DNA of 30,145 bases from Nemertoderma westbladi (GCA_032718475.1 JAUCBJ010002385.1:1-30145); one strand, 5' to 3'; shown: positions 9,166 to 18,679, numbered from the stretch's first letter. The notes: a model not told the origin generated them from the sequence alone. Numbers and translations are program-made.

Positions 9166-10126
9166 TTAACCCTATTCCACCTGGGCTCTTTTGTCCGAGA
9201 TTCCACCTGGGGTTGGGCATAATTTGCCCAACAGTTTATTATACACTAAAAAGTAATGATAATTTTATCAAAACTTTCCAAATTTTCGCAGGTTTATAGA
9301 AAAATATATAATGCATCTGTTCTGAGTTTTATATATTCATAATTTATAATAATATATCCATATAAATTAATTATCATGAAGATAACCCATTATAGTAAAA
9401 AGATGAGATAATACTATACATACTCCTCCCAACACCACTGTCTGCCTAACTCTGCCAGACATCCCAAGTGAAATTAATAGACCATGGAAGAATGTGGATT
9501 GTTGACATTTGATATTTTGGCAGACAGTTCACTAATGTAAGATTCACTAATAGTATAACTAATAAATAGCAGACAATTAGAAACACCCCCAGGGGTGCTG
9601 TTATTGAATATATTTATTCACCTCTGTTTATGTCTGCTGTATTACATTAGGAATTTACTGGGTTCAATGGTGGTTGTTGTTTTATCCTAGTAGACTTATT
9701 GCTTATCTGTCAGTTTAGTATTTTGTTATTAAAAAAATAATGTGATTGATGTGTACTAATCCAAGCAGTAGACAATCTCGTGTTTGAATTTAACTTTACA
9801 ACCCAGCCAAATGAATGTCCTGGACCGTAATTGGTTGTATTCTAGCTTGTTGACCAGGGGAACTATCCAACCAGGGAATATCTTTTCTACCAGTTAGGCT
9901 AATAAAGATATTATAATAAAAAAAAATGTGACTATGATATGAAAAACACACCATAGCACAAAAAGTATAAATGATGAAAAAAATATTTTGTAACCATCAG
10001 AAAGCCAATTAAATTCTAGGAAAAGTCAATGAATTTCATAATAATACATAAAAATCATCATCATGAATTTTTAAAAATAAAAAATGTTGGGCAGATTCTG
10101 CCTAAACCCAGGTGGAATAGGGTTAA
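9166..10126. mobile_element. Non-autonomous piggyBac-like element A with TTAA target sites
   Basis: TTAA (9166-9169) is followed by CCCTATTCCACCTGGG (9170-9185), and the exact reverse complement (10107-10122) is followed by TTAA (10123-10126). The element proper is 953 bp. The TTAA target and CCC-starting inverted ends are the hallmark of piggyBac transposons. A subterminal palindrome (TTGGGCATAATTTGCCCAA) follows the left end, and a shorter one (GGCAGATTCTGCC) precedes the right end. A second TTCCACCTGGG lies at 9201-9211. The interior is AT-rich and codes for nothing, so it would depend on a transposase made elsewhere. Element B at 23152-24697 has related ends. Confidence 0.7.
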
Positions 10127-10231
10127 TTCGAGTTGGAGGCCGCCTCACTAATGCTCCGATCTCCACAGATACTTTGTTTCCCATATTAATATTCAACCCT
10201 GAGATTCAGACCAAGTTGATACAGGACGTTC
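10120..10231 (+). pseudogene. BEL/Pao integrase fragment fused to the piggyBac-like end
   Basis: This 112-base piece matches the reverse complement of 14036-14147 with one mismatch (10195) and no indels. In translation it gives the stretch LIRVGGRLTNAP found just upstream of the integrase zinc-binding domain of the BEL element. It begins in the GGGTTAA shared by the right end of element A and by the BEL sequence, and ends abruptly at 10231. To the left of element A there is no BEL sequence, so this is not a simple insertion into a BEL copy. Confidence 0.85.
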
Positions 10232-10803
10232 CAATATTCCCTTTCCATCCAATCAATATTACCTTTCCCATACAAGCTGAGTTAAGCGATTACATTCACA
10301 GTTGTACATGATCTATCTATGTTTCCTGGGAAACACGTTGTTTCATTGTTATTTAATTAATTATTCTGTGACATGTTGGTAAATAGAGATTATAATGCTC
10401 ACCTCTCACACTTATTTCACATTAGTAACTACTGTAATAGTTATTTGGGCATTTATGGCAATATTAAATTTAGTTGTGGTTATTAATTAGTAATTTGTGT
10501 TTAATAGAATTTCGAAATTTTTTTTTGAAAATTGCATATTTCTATGCCTGTAACGTCGCACAAATCCCCTTCCACGATTGAGTATTATCGTTAGTAATTA
10601 GTCACTTATTTTGAATTAATTAAGTTTTAAGTCAAATAATTTACTGTTAAATTAAATTGTTGCATATGTTGCGATCATATACAACGTACAATTAACAAAA
10701 GTAGGTTTTAAGTAGGTGCGCACCATAGTCTAATACTAATACCTACACTGATACAAATGGCTAATAAACAATTACACACTCAATCATAACCCTTTATAAC
10801 ACT
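10232..10803. other. AT-rich stretch; expected place of a BEL 3' LTR, not identified
   Basis: No coding signal is present. A 3' LTR of the minus-strand BEL element would be expected here, but no stretch could be matched by eye to the sequence beyond the presumed primer-binding site (20770-22000). It may be a diverged LTR or unrelated DNA. Confidence 0.35.
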
Positions 10804-10938
10804 TTACTCCAGTTTATATGTCAGACTGCTTGGTCTAACCCTCTGTTGCCCATAGTTAGCGGAACATTCCCTTGCCAATTCTAGTAAACAAAGGCGTCCG
10901 ATTGGTCGATTGAAATAGTGTATTTTCGGTTGGGTGTA
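10804..10938 (-). pseudogene. BEL integrase C-terminal tail, distal half
   Basis: On the - strand this segment continues the integrase tail that is cut at 12997. One copy of the TA target removed, the reading frame passes directly from the right flank into this one. After a 1-base frameshift it carries a block reading RPIGRLCLLE, the conserved end of many BEL polyproteins, and reaches a TAA at 10804-10806. This shows that the TA-flanked element to the right inserted into an existing BEL copy. The segment is non-functional on its own. Confidence 0.75.
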
Positions 10939-11280
10939 CAGTCCCAATCCCAATAAACATTAACTTGGTCGTTTTGGCGGCCAAAATGACCAAAATCACC
11001 ATAAAAATGTAGTGTATTCCTATGGGCTACTTGGTCGTTTTGGCGAAGCGATTTAACTCAAATCAGCTCAATCCAGACAGTCTGTCTCCTTGGCCATCCA
11101 TTTGGTGGATCTGACTAAATGTCGGCTCGCTTTCATTTTTATTATTGACAGATTGTTAACTTACCCGGCGCTGAGCCTTGCAGTACTGCAGTCCGCCCAC
11201 TGAGGCATTGATAGAGTACACAGTCTTATAAAAGGAGTTGGATGGGGCTTCGTTAAAGGAGGAGTATGTATAATAATCTG

Positions 11281-11430
11281 AACGTCCCGAAATTAATTTA
11301 TGGACGTCTCGAAATTAACTTATGGACGTCCCGAAATTAATCTATCAACCAATCAGAATCGTAATGAAATAACTAATTAATGGACGTCCATAAATTAATT
11401 TCGGGATGTTAATTTCGGAAATTAATTTCA
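11281..11430. repeat. Short direct and inverted repeat array (GGACGTCC...GAAATTAAT)
   Basis: Three direct units of about 23-24 bases (GACGTCCCGAAATTAATTTAT type) start near 11281, 11303 and 11327. An inverted set (TTAATGGACGTCCATAAATT, then AATTTCGGGATGTTAATTTC) follows from about 11378. The whole can fold back on itself. It lies inside the TA-flanked element. Confidence 0.7.
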
Positions 11431-11491
11431 ATAATATTTTTTTTTATAATAAAATTTTTTTTTAATATTTTTTTACAATGTATAATTCGCG

Positions 11492-11912
11492 GACACTGCG
11501 GGGTGACTACAAAACAAAGACCCAATTATAAAGACCTGCATAATCTTGTTACATGTGTTAACTTTCGTTAATTGTTTTGAATCCCCCCGTCACGCCTCAT
11601 AACTTGCTCCTTTACTAACCTGATCCTTTAAATAGCAATGGTACATAACGCTCATTGTGACCTGTACAAAACAAAGAGGTAAAGTCGCGTTACGTCCCAA
11701 AGAGCGTTTGGTTCCAAAGAGCTTTAGGTCCCATTGCCAGAGAGCACGAGGTCACATTGCCATTTAAAGGAGCAGGTTAGTAAAGAAGCAGGTTACAGAG
11801 GCGTGTTGGGGAACCAAAACAATAAACGAAAGTTAACACATGTGTTTTGTATTTGTACAGGTCTTTATTATTTGGGTCGTTGGTCTTTGTTTTGTAGTCA
11901 CCCGACACTGCG
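11492..11912. mobile_element. Mutator-like foldback element (403 bp) with 9-bp target duplication
   Basis: The element proper is 11501-11903. It starts GGGTGACTACAAAAC and ends with the reverse complement. The inverted arms are about 140 bp (11501-11640) and 149 bp (11755-11903), imperfect but alignable along their length, around a loop of about 114 bp. GACACTGCG stands directly on both sides (11492-11500, 11904-11912), a perfect 9-bp duplication. Long inverted ends with a 9-bp duplication are the hallmark of Mutator-like (MULE) elements. No transposase is encoded, so it would be mobilised in trans. It is nested in the TA-flanked element. Confidence 0.8.
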
Positions 11913-12996
11913 GTGTTGCGTGGGGGCCACCAATCCACCCACCCACACTCAACTCCCAACTTCCTGGACATTAGGATACTGAGTGAAAGCGTCTGAAACT
12001 ACTACAGGAACTCCATTACAGACTATGGGACTGGCGCCCTTGAACATGTAAACTGTAGGGGCCTAGTACCTACTTTACCACCTACCTTAAAGTGACCTGT
12101 GGGACCAGCCCATTATTAGTGAGGTCGGCATTTCTCTTTATCCTGCCGCTCTCTTTGTATTACAATAGCATACAGCTAACCAATGGCAATGGTCTCCCCC
12201 CAGTGCGGGAAAGACAAGCAGGCTACCATTGAAATGAATAGGGGAAGGATAAAATGGTGTGTTCGTGTTCCCATCCTAATGTCTGTCGTCTTGGCTCAGC
12301 TAAGCTTAAACAGAGCCACAGCCTTACAATAGAGCTTTACCTAAATACACTTCCAGTGAGCCAAGCAGTAGTGGCGGGTTAGCTCCAAAATGCCCATGTA
12401 GGATTTCTTCGAAAAAGGACCATCAATAATAGTCAACCCCATCTGCTTCAATTTGAAGAAAATAATTAGATAATAATACTCATAATTAAAACTATTACAT
12501 AATTATTATAACTCTAGTAAACAAAACAATATATCATTCGGGGGATGGAATATATAGGTCATCTAATTAATTGTTTAAAGATTAGCAAACAATACAGTGT
12601 AATTGAATTGATGAAATCCATAAATAAAACGTGGATACAAAATGTAAAATCGGGATGCAAAATATAAATTTCTGAGCTAAGAAAGGGAAATTGGATACTG
12701 TACAACTTGTCTGGATACAAGCGGTCCGTTTATCTTACAAAATGAAAAATAAACGTGCGAAATATAAAACAGTACGGAACTGTCTGGGGGGGAGGGAATG
12801 TCCGGAAATCGAAGCCTTTTTCTATCTGCCAACATCCTGGGCTTTACTTACACTCAGCCTCTATTCACTGGCTGTGATTGACAAGCCAACTTGCCTCAGA
12901 AGTTCCTTTCATGAATGCCGCAATTTATATTTGGCCATTTTGGTCGTTTTGGCCGCCAAAATGACCAAGTTAATGTTTATTGGGATTGGGACTGTA

Positions 12997-14330
12997 GCTC
13001 TCCAAATAGCCAGTTCAACTGAGCGTACCAAACCATCGTTGCCCGAATGAATTTCTGTTTTACGGCCCGTTTCCCAGTTTTTTCTAGGTTAGTCTTGATC
13101 CACTAAGAGTATGATATCGCCAACTGATACATTTTCCTTCTTGGAAAACCATTTGGTCCTGAGCTGGACTGAACGCAAGTAGTATCTTTCGAAATGTGTA
13201 TCAAATCGCCGAGATAGTAATTGCTTCATTTGCCAACTATGTCTCAACAGCTCATCGCCATCCTGTGGATCGGATTTCGGCACCATAGTTACTGGTTTTC
13301 TTAACATGAAATGGGACGGTGTTAGTGGTTCCATGGTTTGTGGATTCGACGAAATAGGTAAGAGGGGTCTATCATTCAAGTAGCTTGATATCTCCTCCAA
13401 ACGAGTTCTGAGTAGTTCGTCGGTTAAATAAGCCTTACATGGGATAATGTGGTGGAATGCGACCTTTGTGCTTTTAATCAATTGTTCCCAACTTCCGCCC
13501 CACCAGGGCGCGTCGGCGGCATTGAACGTCCATGTAGATGCCGATACTTTAAGGTGTTCTTTGAGCTGGTGATCATTCCAATCGGCAATGAATTTGGTGA
13601 TTCCTTTATTGGTGACTACGAAATTCCTTCCCTGGTCGGATCTCATAGTACGACTAGTTCCAAATCTCCCGATCTGTCTCTGGAGACAAAGGATAAAACT
13701 TTTCATTGGCATGTCGTTAACCATATCCAGGTAGACAGCTTGAAAAGTCAATCAAACGAAGATGACGCACCATAGTTTCACCATCGTGCGAGCGTGCTTA
13801 ACTTCAAATGGCCCGAAGAGATCCACGCCGGTGTGGGTGAATGGGGGTTGATAACAATCAACTCGTTCTCTCGGGAGCACCACTTCCAGTTGTGTCATCG
13901 GCTTGCTATAAATCCTTTTGCAAGGTATACAGTTTCGTAGTATTTGGTTGAGAGCCGCGTGGGGGTGTACAAGGTAATAACGCGTTCTGATCTCGCTTAA
14001 TATATGTTCCCTCGCGGCATGATAGAGTCGGTAATGAACGTCCTGTATCAACTTGGTCTGAATCTCAGGGTCGAATATTAATATGGGAAACAAAGTATCT
14101 GTGGAGATCGGAGCATTAGTGAGGCGGCCTCCAACTCGAATTAACCCATTTATCATAATACTTGAGAATTTGTCCGCCAATGGAGTCAAGGGGTCGACGC
14201 TGAGCTGGTTGTATTTCTCAAGTTTCACAAGTCTTTGTGAAATTCTCAATAATTGCAAATTTAATTTATCCACTTCGTTAGGGGTCAAGCCTATTACAGG
14301 TATGCTATTAATACTGTACTGATAGTGGAA
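12997..14330 (-). pseudogene. BEL/Pao integrase
   Basis: Read on the - strand this is the integrase part of a BEL polyprotein, which inserts the cDNA into the genome. The HHCC zinc domain is visible as HYRLYH...CIPC (nt about 13918-14036). The catalytic core has Asp in TGVDLFGP, Asp in MRSDQGRNF (nt about 13635) and Glu in GGSWEQLIKS (nt about 13485), so the D,D,E triad is retained. A TGA at 13752-13754 interrupts the frame in the core where a Cys codon would fit. A TAA follows VGDIILLVDQD near 13086. Past it, the same frame continues with GNDGLVRS-type tail sequence to 12997, where the TA-flanked element cuts it. Two in-frame stops and the split make it non-functional. Confidence 0.9.
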
Positions 14331-14683
14331 ATGTTGTTTCAGTATGGTTATAGCCCTACATATCTTATCCTACGAGCTATAATGGTTCATGGCTCAGGCT
14401 ATGAGTGGGGATAGACCAATATCCACGTTGGGTAAATCTAACTGACCTGTGTATTTTTGGGGTTGTTTAGGACAGCTTCAGCCCTGGATTCAATACTTGG
14501 GGAAGGGTCTGAGATTTGATTGTCTATTTTATTTATGTAATTGTTGGTTGCTATGTGATGGGCCTGAAGAGTTTGGACTTGGATGGCCTGCTTTTCGGTT
14601 TAACGATTTCCAGACCCTTGACCTGTCTCATTTCCTCGGGAGTAATATGAGCAGGCCATTGGTCCTCCGGTTTGGAAAGAAAA
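14331..14683 (-). pseudogene. Degenerate BEL segment between RT remnant and integrase
   Basis: No continuous frame is present. Short runs on the - strand follow on from the RT connection remnant but contain several stops. RNase H, expected here in BEL elements, is not recognisable. The segment is probably what remains after internal deletions. Confidence 0.4.
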
Positions 14684-15440
14684 TCAGGTCCATCCTGCCA
14701 GGGGTCCATCCCAAGTAAGGTCCCAGATGGTTTTCACTATCTGCCTAGCTTCCAGAATTACAGGACTTATAAAGCCTACAGGGTCGAACAGCGTGCTTAA
14801 TATACTAAGACAAATACGTTTAGTACATACACCTGGAGGCCTGACCTGGACCTTGAAGAACATTTCGTCCTGTTGCATATCTGAGGCCGGGGGTTTTTGT
14901 TGTCGGTAAGTCGTCTTTGCTGTGATCTTATTAGTTGAGAGTTCAACGATTGTCCTTTATACAGGGCTGATCCATCGAAAACCACTCGGACTTTGTCTGG
15001 TATATCAGGCCGTTTTACATAATGGTGAGTTATGTAATAAGTGCGATCGGTGTGGGGAGTATCATGTGGTACGTCTGTAGCGTATCCTTCATTAATGGTC
15101 TTGGTCATTTGTTCGTTGTACATCCTTTGCGCGTTAGGATCACCAGTTAAACGTCTCTTGAGTTGACTAATACGTTTTTCAGCTAGGACGCTGTTATTCA
15201 TCAACTTCACCGATTTGGAGCATCACAGTAATCCTGTTTCATATCTACCTTCGTCGGGAATATAGCGAGTGGTGGTATTTTGGATTTGTATAGCTCGCTC
15301 TTCCTCAATAGATCATGGGCGCGATCATGGGAATTTTCTTCCATTTTTTGTTGGTCTACCCAATTGGATATTTTCTCCGTTAAAGTGGCATCAGCAATAT
15401 ATTTGCATAATAAAATATCCCTGTCTTCCTCGATGTCTGA
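14684..15440 (-). pseudogene. BEL/Pao reverse transcriptase remnant lacking the catalytic core
   Basis: On the - strand the N-terminal RT region is present: a degenerate lead-in (about 15210-15300), then AEKRISQLKRRL, NEGYATDVP, YYITHHYVKRP and KVRVVFDGSALYKGQSLNS (down to about 14930). Within a few dozen codons, and in another frame, the sequence jumps to the connection region FKVQVRPPG...LSILSTLFDPVGFISP (14720-14850). In intact BEL elements these blocks are separated by the RT palm with its YxDD-type site. That segment is missing, so a large deletion has removed the active site. The remnant cannot make a working RT. Confidence 0.8.
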
Positions 15441-16064
15441 TTAACCATCTGTTAATGGGGCCACTTCTGTTATTAAACAATGGGTATATTCTCCGCATTC
15501 TAACATGGTGGTTGCATCGTCCATGTTGAAACGAGAGGTTGGTAGGTCATTATCGCTGGAGTCAATTGAGTTATAGTCACAAATTTTTGAACCAAAATTG
15601 GATCCTCCCTCCGCGAATTCCTCCATTTCCATGATCCTGATAGGTTTGTGTGAACGGATGTAATTGATAGACAGATTTTCGGAATGAATGTTATTTGTCG
15701 AAATTTTGTCACTTGCTCTTCTTTCGTTTGGGGTCTTTATGGATGGACTGGTGCAGAACCACCATATTCTGGTTCTACCAGCATATGTTGTCAATGGTGG
15801 AGGAGAACTGGGGAATTTTTCCAGAATTTCCATGGCCTCCGGCGCGTTCTGGCAAATTAGTAGCTGAACTCCTTGTCGATCGAGTTGGTATCTCGGTATG
15901 TTATTGTGTTTTACAAAGTCATCGCTATCCCAATCATACATAGGGGCTTGGCTTTCCGCAAATTTCTTTCTAGCGACCATCTTGATATTATCCAGCTTGC
16001 ATACATTATTGGTATTATGGCAACCCTGGAACGAGCCAGGATAACAGAACAAGGAATAACTAAG
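15441..16064 (-). pseudogene. BEL/Pao protease-to-RT linker region
   Basis: The open frame on the - strand includes RQGVQLLICQNAPEAMEILE and SPPPLTTYAGRTRIWW. These resemble the BEL block (D/V-LLIG-D...PEA...PLATxTxLGW) that lies just after the aspartic protease and before the RT. The usual Gly after LLI is Cys here. The region after SPSIKTPNERR is acidic and Ser/Asn-rich. The protease active site (DTG/DSG) is not seen. It may have been lost where the Ty3-type fragment now lies on the right. The frame is cut at about 16064. Confidence 0.65.
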
Positions 16065-16065
16065 A

Positions 16066-16279
16066 ATGTTGCTTAGCAACATAACAACAAGAACAATTAG
16101 ATACTATAATAGTGACATTGTATGTAATAAGTCACGTTGGTTACACAATAAACCAGTTCTCTGGAATCTATGCACATTAGCATATAATTATAATTATGAC
16201 TTGACATTTGAATATACTAATTGTACACCATATACAATAAACAACAAAGTATTAGAACATAATTTAGCTCACACTAAAC
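16066..16279 (+). repeat. Putative 5' LTR of the Ty3-type fragment
   Basis: The segment begins with TGTTGCTTAGCAAC, contains AATAAA-type motifs (in ACACAATAAACC and TACAATAAAC) and stops just before TGGTGACCC. Length is about 214 bp. With no second LTR in the window the limits rest on position only. Confidence 0.4.
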
Positions 16280-16293
16280 TGGTGACCCGGACG
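16280..16293 (+). promoter_or_regulatory. Putative tRNA primer-binding site (TGGTGACCCGGACG)
   Basis: This TGG-starting motif lies directly after the presumed LTR and 50 bases before the gag ATG, as expected for a primer-binding site complementary to a tRNA 3' CCA end. The tRNA is not identified. Confidence 0.45.
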
Positions 16294-16342
16294 ATCAAGA
16301 ACTTTCACTCGCCAACATACCCTGCACACTGGGAAGCAACAG

Positions 16343-17119
16343 ATGGATCCCAACGACATTCTGCTCATCGCCCAGGCCCTCAAATGCTTAGCACAGGCAC
16401 AGCCCGTCACCGATCCCACTCCAACAATAACATCTGTGTCAGTCAAACTACCGACTTTTTTCTGGACCTCTGATCCAGAAATGTGGTTCACTCAAATGGA
16501 GGCGCAATTTGAGACACGGACTCCACCGATCACTGCTGACAAGACCAAGTTCAAATATTTAGTAGCTTCCCTTGATAATGCAACCGCAAAAGAAGTTCGT
16601 GCCCTCATCCTCGATCCTCCCGCTAATGAACGCTATGAGGCTATCAAGATTGCCCTGATAAAAGCATTTGGAACAACGCAAGCAGCGAGAGACAACGCAC
16701 TGCTGTCATTGTCTGGCCTTGGAGACCGATCACCATCGGGTCTGCTACGACATATGCATTCCCTGAACAGTGACCCTGAGACAATTTTTCGCGCTCTATT
16801 CATGGCCCAAATGCCCACTGAAGTGCATCACATCCTTGCTGGATCTGGAACTACAGACCTCGAAAAACTAGCAACAGAGGCAGACCACATTATCAAGGCT
16901 GGGTGTCTCGAACTCGGCCCAGCCAGCATCAATGCTGCCCATTTCGCCCCACCTCACCTAACGACCACTACACACAGCCTTTGTTTCTACCACGCAAAAT
17001 TTGGAGAGAAAGCACGGAACTGTAAACAAGGGGATTGCCCACTACGCAAACCAGTACGAACATTGACTACCTCACAACGGTACACAAAAGCCCCGGGAAA
17101 CTCCAAGGCCGACCGCTAG
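16343..17119 (+). CDS. Ty3-type gag (capsid) protein
   Basis: This is a 258-residue frame from the ATG at 16343. Residues about 31-190 match the capsid region of Ty3-type gag proteins of animals: KLPTFFWTSDPEMWFTQMEA (32-51), KFKYLVASLDNATAKEVRAL, YEAIKIALIKAF, LSLSGLGDRSPSGLLRHM, and IFRALFMAQMPTEV. The protein assembles the particle that packages element RNA. The tail has CFYHAKFGEKARNC (residues about 214-227), the conserved block before the protease in this gag family; its Cys/His spacing is like a degenerate knuckle. The stop at 17117-17119 separates it from the protease frame, which lies in another frame. The frame itself is open, but the element is truncated. Confidence 0.85.
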   Translation: MDPNDILLIAQALKCLAQAQPVTDPTPTITSVSVKLPTFFWTSDPEMWFTQMEAQFETRTPPITADKTKFKYLVASLDNATAKEVRALILDPPANERYEAIKIALIKAFGTTQAARDNALLSLSGLGDRSPSGLLRHMHSLNSDPETIFRALFMAQMPTEVHHILAGSGTTDLEKLATEADHIIKAGCLELGPASINAAHFAPPHLTTTTHSLCFYHAKFGEKARNCKQGDCPLRKPVRTLTTSQRYTKAPGNSKADR

Positions 17120-17335
17120 GCGTCTCTGCGGTCGGCCACCCTCCAACGACGAAAAGAAACACGATGACGGTTTGTGACCGCCGCTCTGGTCGCCACTACC
17201 TCGTAGACTGTGGTGAAGATTACTCAGTTTACCCTGCATCTGCATATGAAAAGCGGTTCAACGCATGCACAGATCCACTTGAAGCTGCAAACTCAACCAT
17301 CATCCGCACCTGGGGTTCACGGGACATCCCTCTCC
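17120..17335 (+). pseudogene. Ty3-type aspartic protease, N-terminal part
   Basis: In the frame different from gag, VCDRRSGRHYLVDCGEDYSV followed by YPAS resembles the retroviral-type protease start, usually (F/Y)LVDTGA(E/D)(V/F)SVxPAS. The active-site triplet DTG is DCG here and the next residue is Glu, not Ala. The Asp is kept but the site is altered. Homology runs on through PLEAANSTIIRTWGSRDIPL and then stops at the border with BEL. It is incomplete and inactive. Confidence 0.7.
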
Positions 17336-18570
17336 TACTTGCAGCTCCTGTACACGTCTACGTTGGATCTGCTCGCTGTTAGCCGCTTCATCATACAACT
17401 GCTTTAAGTGCTGCTGTAGTTGTTGCTGCTGCTGTTGCTGCTTTTCCAGTGCTAGCTGATTTTGTTCACTCACTATCTCACGTTGTTTATTTAATCGATT
17501 AGTTCCAAATCGATATTATTTAATTGTTTCATTTTATTATTTACCGCCTCCTGCAGAGCTTGCAGATTTAATGAGGATTCATTTAATCTTTCCCTATAGA
17601 GGGAATCCTCATACGCCCGGGCGACTCTCTCTTTCACCCCAATGGGTCAAGCATCTCTCATCGATTCAACTGAGCCGATGATGGACACGACCGGCCTGGA
17701 GGCGGCATAATGTCCATCACAGGAGTCGATGATGGGGGACAGACTGGGGCCCAGAGTGTGGGTGTTAAGTGGGTAGGCGAAAGCAGTGCTGGACATTCTG
17801 TCTGCCAGCAGTGGGATTGGTCACGCCTGTTTGGGTCAAAATGTGGGCGTAACTATGTACTGTCTGTCTGGCCACTTCCTACAGTAGTTGTTGAAATACC
17901 AAAGGGTGTAAATTTGGTTTGGGTTGCATTAGCCGCATTAATATACCGGGAACAATATTTGGCGCCGCAAGAGGGGTGTTCATTGGTCTGAAAAAATTCG
18001 AGTCAGAGTCAGTTCTAAACTCTTTGGGATTTTTAATGGAATTAGCAGGGTGTTGAGGCAGCAGTTCTGGCAGGTGATGACGTTCAGCCCGTTCTAAGCG
18101 TCTTCCGCTTCTGGAAGTCCGAGATTTATCCGATGATCTATCAAACTCGTCGGAGGAGGTATAGCAATATAATTGTTTCGTCCTATTTTCCTTTGACTGG
18201 GAGTCCGACTGCTGTTTTTCTATCCTTCATTTCGCTTCCTTTCATTTTGCTTTCTTTTCTGTTCCGCTAAAAACTGATTTTAGCATTCCTCTTGCTCCAG
18301 TTCGCGTTTTTGTTTTCGTTCCTTCGCTGCTGCCTCGCATTCATCCGCTGCTGCTTCCACTTCCACTTCTGCTTCCGCTTCCGCTTCGCGTTTTCGTTTC
18401 TCTGCTTCCGCTTCGCGTTTTCGTTTCTCCGCTTCCGCTTCGCATTTTCGTTTCTCCGCTTCTGCTTACGCTTCATGTTTTCATTCCGCTTCCGCTTCCA
18501 CTTCGCATTTTCATTCCTGCGCTTCATATTCACATTGTAAGCATTCATCATCGGCCTGATCATTTAATTG
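17336..18570 (-). pseudogene. BEL gag, coiled-coil C-terminal part
   Basis: On the - strand two segments carry coiled-coil coding signal. Between about 18275 and 18530 the frame encodes repeated EAEAEKRKRE blocks ending in a Glu/Ala/Lys-rich stretch. Between about 17340 and 17640 VKERVARAYEDSLYRERLNE is followed, after a frameshift, by a Gln-rich run (EKQQQQQQQQLQQHLKQLYD). Charged coiled coils occur in gag proteins of BEL elements. TGA and TAA codons interrupt it several times. The part from 17640 to 18240 has no clear frame. Confidence 0.6.
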
Positions 18571-18679
18571 TTTTAATTTGTTTTGTTTTTCCTCCATGTT
18601 CCGATCCATATTCGCTCTCCGTTGATGTCCTGTATCTATTTCCTCATTGATATTCCTTAGAATTATTTTAGTTGTGGGG

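Larger units (their letters stand above)
10939..12994. mobile_element. Non-autonomous Tc1/mariner-like element with TA target duplication
   Basis: Inverted ends of about 58-60 bp start CAGTCCCAATCCCAATAAAC at 10939 and are mirrored up to 12994. TA flanks both sides (10937-10938, 12995-12996). The ends include a palindromic TTTTGGCGGCCAAAA core. Length is 2056 bp, and no transposase frame is visible. CAGT-starting inverted repeats with a TA duplication fit the Tc1/mariner superfamily. Because TA is short, the strongest evidence for real insertion is that the flanks are two halves of one BEL integrase frame. The interior holds a repeat array (11281-11430) and a Mutator-like foldback (11501-11903). 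Confidence 0.75.
16066..17335 (+). mobile_element. Truncated Ty3-type LTR retrotransposon fragment inserted in BEL
   Basis: The + strand order is a putative LTR (about 16066-16279), a primer-binding-like TGGTGACCC at 16280, gag (16343-17119) and the start of the protease (to about 17335). RT, integrase and the 3' LTR are missing. On both sides the minus-strand BEL element continues: gag coiled coil on the right, protease-RT linker on the left. The right boundary lies near 17335, where the BEL frame EQIQRRRVQEL begins. No target duplication could be defined. Confidence 0.75.

Noticed and set aside
10232-10803. 3' LTR of the BEL element
   Set aside because: No visible match to the sequence beyond the presumed primer-binding site at 20751-20765, so an LTR pair could not be supported.
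18292-18540. + strand frame of Phe/Arg-rich sequence (FRFAFSFLRF)
   Set aside because: It is the antisense of the degenerate Glu/Ala/Lys coiled-coil coding region of BEL gag.
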